Assembly: GCA_964533785.1 (NCBI GenBank) | Contig: CAZHNG010000199.1 | Coordinates: 1-12,725 of the forward strand | Length of the DNA: 12,725 nucleotides | Reading direction: 5' to 3' | DNA from: JANQRV01 sp964533785 | GTDB taxonomy: Bacteria > Bacteroidota > Bacteroidia > Chitinophagales > Saprospiraceae | Shown: positions 7,457 to 12,725 of the stretch, piece by piece | Numbering within the stretch: position 1 is the first letter of the stretch | Layout: each line of letters begins with the position of its first letter | Notes under the pieces: model-generated | What the model was told of the DNA's origin: nothing | What the model saw: only the letters and a program-made list of their open reading frames with translations | Databases searched by the model: none | Made by a program: the position numbers and the translations under genes

Positions 7457-8811
7457 ACCCATTATATCTAAGCTGGAAAAATTTACTGCATAAACCACTA
7501 TCCATGTTGTTGAGCATTGTGCTCTTCGCGCTGGGTGTCGGTTTGATCTCCTTATTGTTTTTGCTGGAAAACCAGGTACAACAAAACTTTGAACGCAATT
7601 TGGCGAGTATCGATTTGGTAGTCGGTGCTAAAGGTAGTCCTCTACAGCTCATTTTGAGCAGTATGTACCACATCGATGCGCCCACCGGCAATATTTCCAT
7701 CAAAGAAGCCAGGCCCTTCCTGAACCCTAACCATCCGTTGATCGAACAAAGCGTCCCCCTTTCGATGGGCGACAGTTACCGGGGCTACCGGATTGTCGGT
7801 ACCACTCAGGATATCCTGGACTGGTACGAAGCAGAAATTGACGAAGGGGAGATCTGGCAGCGCAATTTTGAAGTAACCATCGGCGCTAGTGTAGCCAAAG
7901 AACTCAATTTACAGTTAGGCGATCAATTCCAAAGTTCCCACGGATTTATCGACGATGAAAACTTATCCCACGAAGATGCACACGCCTTTAAAGTAGTTGG
8001 CATTCTACAACCTTCGGGTACGGTTATGGATCAATTGATCCTCACAACCACACAAAGCTTCTGGTTAGTCCATGATCATGAAGAAAGTGTGGAAGAAGAA
8101 GAAAAATCCAGCGAAGCCGAACAGGAGGAAGAGGAACACGAACACGAAGAGGGAGAAGAACATGATCATGATGAACACGCAGATGAAGAGGAAACAGCAG
8201 CTGATCATGACCACGATCATGACCACGATGAAATCCCCAAGCCTTTGTTGGAGGAAGATGAAGAAAAAGAAATCACCTCCATCCTGATTAAATTTAAAGG
8301 CCGCAATTACCAGGCGCTCAATATGCAGAGAGCGATCAATGAGAATACGGATATGCAAGCCGCTACTCCTGCGATTGAGATCAACCGCTTGTTTTCCATG
8401 ATGGATACCGGCGAGCAAGCCCTGCGGGTCTTGGCTATCGTCATTATCTTTGTATCAGGCCTGAGCATCTTCATTTCTCTTTATAATTCATTGAAGGAAC
8501 GAAAGTACGAATTGGCATTGATGCGCTCAATGGGAGCTACGCCTTTTGGTATATTTTCGCTGATCATTTCCGAAGGATTATTACTAGCTGTTATCGGGTA
8601 TGTTTTGGGTATACTGCTTAGCCATACGGGCATGCAAGCTCTTGCCGGCGCCATGAAGGACGCTTACCGCTATTCTTTTTCGAGTACGGAATTTTTACCG
8701 CAGGAGGCGTGGTTGTTGGCAGGTGCATTGGTAATTGGCTTTGTGGCAGCTATTTTACCGGCGATACAGGCATCGCAGACGGATATTGCGGATACGTTGA
8801 CGCGGGGGTAG
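7453..8811 (+). CDS. FtsX/MacB-like ABC permease with His/acid-rich extracytoplasmic insertion
   Basis: The 452-residue protein has one N-terminal membrane segment (about 17-39), a long extracytoplasmic domain (about 40-320), and three C-terminal membrane segments (about 323-345, 366-393 and 419-441). This is the four-helix MacB/LolC/FtsX layout. ELALMRSMGATPFGIF (353-368) is the typical cytoplasmic coupling segment that meets the ATPase. Residues 207-273 form an unusual insertion with 11 His and 37 Asp/Glu in 67 residues, ending in alternating His-Asp repeats (251-259). Such runs bind Zn, Ni, Co or Cu in many proteins, so a metal-responsive or metal-linked transporter is plausible. From memory, the zinc-regulated Zrg system of Vibrio includes an FtsX-like permease and a His-rich partner; no such partner gene is present here. 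Fold and membrane topology are well supported. The substrate is not. Confidence 0.88.
   Translation: MNPLYLSWKNLLHKPLSMLLSIVLFALGVGLISLLFLLENQVQQNFERNLASIDLVVGAKGSPLQLILSSMYHIDAPTGNISIKEARPFLNPNHPLIEQSVPLSMGDSYRGYRIVGTTQDILDWYEAEIDEGEIWQRNFEVTIGASVAKELNLQLGDQFQSSHGFIDDENLSHEDAHAFKVVGILQPSGTVMDQLILTTTQSFWLVHDHEESVEEEEKSSEAEQEEEEHEHEEGEEHDHDEHADEEETAADHDHDHDHDEIPKPLLEEDEEKEITSILIKFKGRNYQALNMQRAINENTDMQAATPAIEINRLFSMMDTGEQALRVLAIVIIFVSGLSIFISLYNSLKERKYELALMRSMGATPFGIFSLIISEGLLLAVIGYVLGILLSHTGMQALAGAMKDAYRYSFSSTEFLPQEAWLLAGALVIGFVAAILPAIQASQTDIADTLTRG
8203..8226 (+). repeat. 12-bp tandem duplication inside the His/Asp codons
   Basis: GATCATGACCAC occurs twice in direct succession (8203-8214 and 8215-8226) and encodes the His-Asp run of the permease. 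The perfect repeat at DNA level suggests recent in-frame slippage, so the number of His-Asp units may vary between strains. Confidence 0.8.
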
Positions 8812-8936
8812 GAAGCATACTAGATTCACTTTTAGTAAGATCTGCCTAATCAGCGTCATACCTGTTGGCTTGCTCTCCCTATTGAAGTTCACAAGTTTTA
8901 TGTTCCTTCAAAATCAATTATTGAATAAGAGGTAGA

Positions 8937-9008
8937 TTTGCGCCCAAACGGAGTTTGGCAAGTTTATCTGCATCGAGACGGAGTCTCTCGCAAGCAGAAC
9001 TGCGCAAA
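8937..9008. repeat. cloverleaf-like inverted repeats with twin GGA-loop hairpins
   Basis: TTTGCGC (8937-8943) pairs perfectly with GCGCAAA (9002-9008) and encloses two hairpins. Hairpin 1 is CCAAAC-GGA-GTTTGG (8944-8958). Hairpin 2 is GAGAC-GGA-GTCTC (8975-8987), itself enclosed by TCTGC (8967-8971) and GCAGA (8994-8998). The two hairpins share the CGGAG centre but have different, fully complementary stems, a pattern that suggests selection for structure. It could be a small structured RNA, a REP-like repeat or a 3'-end structure of the converging transcripts. The sequence does not decide the strand. Confidence 0.55.
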
Positions 9009-9093
9009 AATATTCACGCTCTGAGATACTTATATACGGTAGCTTGCCACCCCATAGCAGGAAGAGGGAATCTTTCCTCCACATCCCACCAAC

Positions 9094-9120
9094 CCCATCC
9101 GCGTCATCCGTGTTATCTGC
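9094..9120. repeat. degenerate 9-bp tandem repeat
   Basis: Three units in 9-bp register read on the minus strand as GCAGATAAC, ACGGATGAC and GCGGATGGG. They end 6 bp before the stop of the PNPOx-like gene. Short GCGGATGAC-like arrays are, from memory, frequent in spacers of environmental bacteria. No function is evident. Confidence 0.5.
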
Positions 9121-9126
9121 GTTCTA

Positions 9127-9780
9127 TCACCCACTTTCCATCCCAAAGTTTAATCCCTCCACCGATTTCGCCAACGGTACCCCCTCCTTCAACAACTCAT
9201 CAGCAATAGGATTTCCGTAAACCTGATGAATCGGTACTACACCCGCCCAAATATCCAATTTATAGTCTTCCTTATCATCCACCGGCGGCCCGGTGCGTAT
9301 TTTAGCCGAAGCTTCTTCGATCGGTATTTTTAAGACGCGGGTCGCTTTCATTTCTTTTTCCGAAGGCAAACGCGATTCTTCCCAACGGCCCGGTAGTATA
9401 TTGTCCGACACTGCTTTCAAAGCTTCCATCTTCTCTTCTTCATCTTCAATCAGCGTAGCCTTTCCAAAAAGTACCACCGATTCGTAATTCATGGAATGGT
9501 GAAAAGCCGAACGCGCCAGTACCAAACCATTAACTTTGGTAACCGTCAAACAGAGATTAATGCCTTCGCTCAAATCCTTCATCATGCGGCTGGCGTTGGA
9601 GCCGTGGATGAACACCTGATCCCCTTTCCTGCCGTATAAAGTTGGGATAACTACCGGATAACCTTCGTGTACGAATCCTATATGACAAACATAGGAGTTA
9701 TCTAAAACCTGGTCAATGGTCGCTCTATTATAGTGGCCTCGTTTGGGTGATCGTTTAACTTTTGTTTTATCGGTAAGCAT
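9127..9780 (-). CDS. pyridoxamine 5'-phosphate oxidase-related flavoprotein (split-barrel FMN-binding)
   Basis: This 217-residue cytoplasmic protein belongs to the NimA/COG3467-like branch of the PNPOx split-barrel superfamily. Sequence supporting this includes the strand-rich region VCHIGFVHEGYPVVIPTLYGR (31-51), VFIHGSNASRMM (56-67), where FMN phosphate is usually bound, and RSAFHHSMNYESVVLFG (90-106). The C-terminal block LPSEKEMKATRVLKIPIEEASAK followed by RTGPPVDD (138-169) is characteristic of one subgroup. Members bind flavins, heme or F420 and several act as reductases, but most are uncharacterised, so true PNP oxidase activity should not be assumed. The start is ATG at 9778-9780 and the length fits the family. 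The gene has the same direction as the Gfo/Idh gene upstream of it but is separated from it by 214 bp containing a fold-back repeat, so it is probably transcribed independently. I saw no clear promoter motif. Confidence 0.87.
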   Translation of the reverse strand: MLTDKTKVKRSPKRGHYNRATIDQVLDNSYVCHIGFVHEGYPVVIPTLYGRKGDQVFIHGSNASRMMKDLSEGINLCLTVTKVNGLVLARSAFHHSMNYESVVLFGKATLIEDEEEKMEALKAVSDNILPGRWEESRLPSEKEMKATRVLKIPIEEASAKIRTGPPVDDKEDYKLDIWAGVVPIHQVYGNPIADELLKEGVPLAKSVEGLNFGMESG

Positions 9781-9872
9781 GTTGAGTATTCAAATTAGCA
9801 GTTAGTCATCGGATGGAATGCAAGGAAAGGGGTTCAAAAAGGAAGGAGAAACACGAAAGTATTATCATTGAT

Positions 9873-9984
9873 AACCAAAGGTTTAGTCCCTCATAAATCG
9901 GCATTCCTTACTCCCGATGGCCTATCATTCCAATATGCTTTGTGCGGAATAAATTCCGCGATACAAGGGGCTAAACCCGTGGTT
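9873..9984. repeat. 112-bp branched fold-back with palindromic repeat copy 2
   Basis: GGTTTAGTCCCT (9880-9891) pairs with AGGGGCTAAACC (9966-9977) over 12 positions, with one T:G pair. AACC (9873-9876) and GGTT (9981-9984) extend the stem past a 3-by-3 internal loop. Inside lie ATCGG/CCGAT (9897-9901 and 9914-9918) and the palindrome GCGGAAT-AA-ATTCCGC (9944-9959). That inner palindrome and its flank match the repeat at 413-436 at 22 of 24 bases. The right end is 10 bp from the stop of the Gfo/Idh gene. It resembles a REP/BIME-like or MITE-like dispersed element. Confidence 0.65.
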
Positions 9985-9994
9985 CATATCTCAA

Positions 9995-11146
9995 TTAAAA
10001 GGGTAACCAAACCGCTCCTTGTTTACTTGATTCCACTACCCGTTCTATAAACTGCATACCTCGAACTCCGTCTGAAACAGATGGGAAATCCTGGTAGACG
10101 GCGTCGGCTTCCGTACCGGCCAAACGAGCCTGTACACATTTCGCAAAATTCTTATAGATATTCGCAAAAGCTTCCAGGTATCCTTCGGGGTGGCCAGCCG
10201 GAATTCTGGTGGCGGTCTGGGCAGCTTCTGACAACTCCCCTACCCCAGTTCTCAGTACTTGCACGGGTTTATCCAACCATTTAACAACCAGGGTATTGGG
10301 TTCTTGCTGATGCCATTCTATGCCACCTTTCTCTCCGTAAACTCTGATATTCAGGTTATTCTCTTCACCAACGGCAATTTGGCTGGCAAATAGAATTCCT
10401 TTCGAACCATTGTCGAAACGCAACAACACACTACCGTCGTCATCCAGCAAACGACCGTCTACGAAAGTGGTGAGGTCAGAACACAATTCTTTTATTTTTA
10501 ACCCAGTAATATATTCAGCCAGGTTTTCAGCGTGAGTGCCAATATCTCCCATGGCACCGGCAGCACCGGAACGTTTAGGGTCCGTACGCCAGTCCGCTTG
10601 TTTTTGTCCACTAGCTTCCAATTTGGTAGCCAGCCAACCTTGCGGATATTCAACGACAACTTTTCGGACCTTTCCCAGATCTCCGTTTGCCACCATATCC
10701 CGGGCATGTTTTACCATTGGATATCCGGTGTAGTTGTGGGTCAAAGCAAAGATCAATCCCGTTTCTTCCACTAATTGCTCCAGCTCTTTAGCTTCTTCCA
10801 AATTGAAAGCCAATGGTTTATCACAAACTACGTGAAAGCCGTGCTCCAACGCCATCTTTGCGGGTCCAAAATGCACGTGATTGGGGGTAACGATGGAAAC
10901 AAAATCCATTCGCTCACCTTCCGGTAGTTGCTTTTCCTTTTCGATCATTTCGGCATAACTGCCGTACACCCGATCAGCTGGTAAAAAAAGGTCTTCACCC
11001 GATAATTTCGATTTTTCCGGGTTGCTGCTGAACGCACCGCAAACCAATTCAATCTGTCCATCCAAAGCAGCTGCCATTCTGTGTACCCCTCCGATAAAGG
11101 CGCCACGGCCGCCACCGACCATGCCCATTCGTATTTTTCTAGCCAT
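9995..11146 (-). CDS. cytoplasmic Gfo/Idh/MocA family oxidoreductase
   Basis: The 383-residue protein has no signal peptide and starts with a dinucleotide-binding fold (MGMVGGGRGAFIGG, 7-20). SIVTPNHVH (84-92) and CDKPLAF (108-114) follow; the family's usual EKP reads DKP here, with the catalytic-type Lys110 retained. AMGDIGTHAENL (198-209) supplies Asp201 and His205, the expected acid/base pair of sugar dehydrogenases in this family. The C-terminal alpha/beta domain includes VYGEKGGIEW, a substrate-pocket region in relatives. The likely reaction is NAD(P)-dependent oxidation or reduction of a sugar or glycoside hydroxyl. It lies 45 bp downstream of the two-domain DUF1080 lipoprotein gene on the same strand, which makes an operon likely and points to 3-keto-sugar chemistry. 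The start ATG at 11144-11146 is well placed. The exact sugar is unknown. Confidence 0.93.
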   Translation of the reverse strand: MARKIRMGMVGGGRGAFIGGVHRMAAALDGQIELVCGAFSSNPEKSKLSGEDLFLPADRVYGSYAEMIEKEKQLPEGERMDFVSIVTPNHVHFGPAKMALEHGFHVVCDKPLAFNLEEAKELEQLVEETGLIFALTHNYTGYPMVKHARDMVANGDLGKVRKVVVEYPQGWLATKLEASGQKQADWRTDPKRSGAAGAMGDIGTHAENLAEYITGLKIKELCSDLTTFVDGRLLDDDGSVLLRFDNGSKGILFASQIAVGEENNLNIRVYGEKGGIEWHQQEPNTLVVKWLDKPVQVLRTGVGELSEAAQTATRIPAGHPEGYLEAFANIYKNFAKCVQARLAGTEADAVYQDFPSVSDGVRGMQFIERVVESSKQGAVWLPF

Positions 11147-11191
11147 AATTCTTCGTTTTATTTTTCGCTAAACTAATAATTTTCTGGTTTT

Positions 11192-12484
11192 CTAGTCTGT
11201 CAATACCTTGATATTCCTCCATCTTACCTTTATACCACCTCCATCGTGAATCTGCAAAGCGATCTGTCCTTCCGCTTCTCCGATCTTTTCATCCTTTAGC
11301 TGGATCATTTGTTGTCCGTTCAGCCAGGTAGTCACCTCATCGTCGATAACCATTACCCGCATGGTATTCCATTCGCCCATTTTTAATGCACTATCCAAGG
11401 CTGGATCGGGTTGGATCAGCCAACCTCTGCCGTAAGACTCATAGATACCGCCGGTATTACTCCCCGGAGGAGCTACTTCAGCCTGCCATCCGCTGATCTT
11501 AGTACCTTCCAGTGAAGATCTGAAAAACACCCCGCTGTTGCCATCAGCTTCCTGCTTGAACTCTAAAGTGAGATCCATATCTTTAAAAGATCGATTCGTA
11601 GCGAGATAACCGTAAGCTTCGTCGGGACCACTTTCACAAACCAGCTCTCCGTCCGCCACGTACCACTTTTCGGTGCCGTGGATGGTCCAACCCTCAAGGC
11701 TTTCTCCATCGAATAAGCTTTGCTCCTCATATTCCTTGATCTTAATATTCCTAAACCAGGTTTTATTACCGTGATCTTGTAAAGCTATATGGCCGCTCCG
11801 GGCCTTTCCGTATCCCGGAAAATCTTTCCACTTCCCTGCTTGCACCAAAGCTTCCCATTCTGGTGTCCAGAGATCATATTCAACGACCTTTTCACCGTTG
11901 AGCCAGTGTTGAACATGGCCATTCAAGACTACAATGCGTGAATGATTGAATTCCCCTTGCGGACGAACGACGTTTTTCGCAGGCGGATGCATCGCATAGT
12001 TGGCTCCTGATTTCTGGTTGTCTGCTAAGCCGTTGGGATAACCATCGTCATCCACCAATTGGTATTCCGGACCGGTTGCGTAGACCGTCTTGTATTGATC
12101 CTCTTCGACTACGTTGAAGAATATTCCGCTGTTGCCGCCTTTCGATACTTTCCATTCCAACTGCAATTCAAAATTGCGGTATTGCTTCTCGGTAATAATA
12201 TCATTGGCGTGGCCATCCGGTGTTTCTTCGCCCAGGGCGATCAATTCACCGTTTTCTACTGCCCAGCCTCTAACTTCATCCCGCTGGTAGACTCGCCAAC
12301 CGTTGGTGCTTTCTCCGTCGAATAATAAGGTCCAGCCTTCTGCTTTCTCCGCCGCCGTTAATTGATTGTGGATATGTTCGGGTGAAGTTCCCATAGTACT
12401 TTCTTCTGATGGCGACTTGGTACTGCACGCCCATAAAAAAGTGAGTGCCCATAAGCCGAAATAGATTGGATTGTGATATTTCAT
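11192..12484 (-). CDS. lipoprotein with two DUF1080 (3-keto-disaccharide hydrolase-like) domains
   Basis: This 430-residue protein begins with a hydrophobic signal ending in LWAC (17-20), so Cys20 is the probable lipidated residue; Trp at the -2 position is unusual but tolerable. Two concanavalin A-like DUF1080 (PF06439) domains follow at about 50-252 and 255-429. The repeated blocks show an internal duplication: LFDGES (54-59 and 257-262), GNSGIFF/GNSGVFF (117-123 and 315-321), HWLNG/TWLNG (193-197 and 386-390) and IALQ-H (233-238, 408-413). DUF1080 proteins have been linked to hydrolysis or elimination of 3-keto-glycosides after a Gfo/Idh enzyme oxidises C3, and the next gene encodes such an enzyme. 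Cell-envelope location is predicted; surface exposure is not shown. One domain may bind rather than cleave. Active-site residues cannot be assigned here without alignment. Confidence 0.9.
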   Translation of the reverse strand: MKYHNPIYFGLWALTFLWACSTKSPSEESTMGTSPEHIHNQLTAAEKAEGWTLLFDGESTNGWRVYQRDEVRGWAVENGELIALGEETPDGHANDIITEKQYRNFELQLEWKVSKGGNSGIFFNVVEEDQYKTVYATGPEYQLVDDDGYPNGLADNQKSGANYAMHPPAKNVVRPQGEFNHSRIVVLNGHVQHWLNGEKVVEYDLWTPEWEALVQAGKWKDFPGYGKARSGHIALQDHGNKTWFRNIKIKEYEEQSLFDGESLEGWTIHGTEKWYVADGELVCESGPDEAYGYLATNRSFKDMDLTLEFKQEADGNSGVFFRSSLEGTKISGWQAEVAPPGSNTGGIYESYGRGWLIQPDPALDSALKMGEWNTMRVMVIDDEVTTWLNGQQMIQLKDEKIGEAEGQIALQIHDGGGIKVRWRNIKVLTD

Positions 12485-12513
12485 TTTGTTGTATTTTGTA
12501 GATTTGACTTTTT

Positions 12514-12535
12514 ACGCTAAATAAGAGACGCTAAA
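12514..12535. repeat. degenerate inverted heptamer copies near the DUF1080 gene
   Basis: ACGCTAAA occurs at 12514-12521 and 12528-12535, exactly 14 bp apart. It differs by one base from ACGCTAGA, the reverse complement of the heptamer array at the window end. The two-period spacing suggests decayed heptamer units in the opposite orientation, but the match is short. Confidence 0.3.
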
Positions 12536-12578
12536 CATCAAACAACTGATAGCCAAACCAATAGAAAAATTTCATTTG

Positions 12579-12659
12579 GTCGACAGCAATTCCTCATATG
12601 AAAAGAGCCGGAAAAAACCTCCGAGGTTTCGCCAGATGAGAAATTACTGTTTTGTCGAC
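12579..12659 (-). repeat. 81-bp imperfect inverted repeat with inner hairpin
   Basis: GTCGAC (12579-12584) pairs with GTCGAC (12654-12659), and AGCAATTCCTCAT (12585-12597) pairs with ATGAGAAATTACT (12636-12648) apart from two C:A positions; GTTTT (12649-12653) is bulged. On the minus strand both C:A positions become G:U pairs, so a minus-strand RNA would fold better. The loop contains a perfect small hairpin, AAACCTCCGAGGTTT (12615-12629). The element lies 95 bp upstream of the DUF1080 start and next to the heptamer array. It could be a leader structure, a small RNA or a MITE-like repeat. Confidence 0.5.
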
Positions 12660-12671
12660 TTCTCAAAGGTT

Positions 12672-12725
12672 TCTAGCGTCTAGCGTCTAGCGTCTAGCGT
12701 CTAGCGTCTAGCGTCTAGCGTCTAG
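12672..12725. repeat. TCTAGCG heptamer tandem array (right end, continues beyond window)
   Basis: Seven perfect TCTAGCG units (12672-12720) plus a partial TCTAG run to the last base of the window, so the full array is longer. No mismatch occurs in 54 bp. The same unit appears twice at 28-41. No ORF crosses it. Perfect units suggest active slippage expansion or recent duplication. Confidence 0.95.

Larger units (their letters stand above)
8812..9126. other. 315-bp convergent spacer between permease and PNPOx-like gene
   Basis: No gene is supported here; an open frame from 8955 on the plus strand is low-complexity Ser/Pro/His sequence running into the antisense of the next gene. Contents are a TTGAAG/CTTCAA inverted repeat (8882-8887 and 8906-8911), the cloverleaf-like structure at 8937-9008, and the 9-bp repeats at 9094-9120. 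Both flanking genes end here, so this is a shared 3' region that should hold transcription ends. Confidence 0.65.

Noticed and set aside
8065..8418. 117-codon open frame antisense to the permease
   Set aside because: It is the mirror of the His/Asp/Glu codons (rich in Phe/Ile/Met/Val) and is explained by the low-complexity insertion on the other strand.
8955..9209. 84-codon plus-strand open frame in the spacer
   Set aside because: Low-complexity Ser/Pro/His product that crosses inverted repeats and then runs antisense through the PNPOx-like gene; no start context or homology.
9785..9800. TAATTTG-like -7 element before the PNPOx-like gene
   Set aside because: It lacks one base of the TAnnTTTG spacing and lies only about 10 bp from the ATG.
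12672..12725. CRISPR-like array at the right end
   Set aside because: The 7-bp units have no spacers between them, so this is a simple tandem repeat.

Overview
The window looks like a chromosome segment of a Bacteroidota bacterium, most likely from the Saprospiria/Lewinella-like environmental group. This is inferred from three things. The gene families are typical of that group: a Tat-exported Gfo/Idh/MocA oxidoreductase, a tandem DUF1080 lipoprotein, a MaeB-type malic enzyme and EttA. No start codon shows an obvious Shine-Dalgarno sequence. The spacers are rich in short palindromic and tandem repeats. No database search was possible, so the taxonomy is tentative.

Layout. The left end (1-1854) is on the minus strand: a Tat-signal Gfo/Idh/MocA protein (430-1854), then the 5' remnant of a sialate O-acetylesterase-like (SASA) gene (106-363). 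A 635-bp spacer (1855-2489) holds a 166-bp fold-back sequence and, just before the next gene, two copies of an 11-bp palindrome. A plus-strand block follows: malic enzyme (2490-4838), the ABC-F translation factor EttA (4911-6590), and a two-gene ABC system (6830-8811) in which a LolD/MacB-like ATPase overlaps an FtsX-like permease by 4 bp. The permease carries a striking His/Asp/Glu-rich extracytoplasmic insertion. A 315-bp spacer with a cloverleaf-like inverted-repeat structure separates this block from the right-hand minus-strand genes: a PNPOx-like flavoprotein (9127-9780), a cytoplasmic Gfo/Idh/MocA oxidoreductase (9995-11146) and a lipoprotein with two DUF1080 domains (11192-12484).

How the genes may work together. 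The DUF1080 lipoprotein and the Gfo/Idh gene downstream of it are 45 bp apart on one strand and probably form an operon. Both families occur in the oxidative 3-keto-glycoside route of glycan breakdown, in which sugar C3 is oxidised and the glycosidic bond is then cleaved. The second Gfo/Idh gene and the broken acetylesterase at the other end would suit the same theme. Malic enzyme (NADPH and pyruvate) and EttA (translation control by energy charge) look like housekeeping genes between these two groups. The ABC system may handle a metal or lipoprotein-type cargo, but its substrate is unknown.

The non-coding DNA is the most unusual part. The same heptamer, TCTAGCG, forms arrays at both window ends. 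A 24-bp repeat centred on GCGGAATAAATTCC lies at the 3' end of both Gfo/Idh genes. At least four spacers contain long imperfect inverted repeats, several with G:U pairs that make sense on only one strand.
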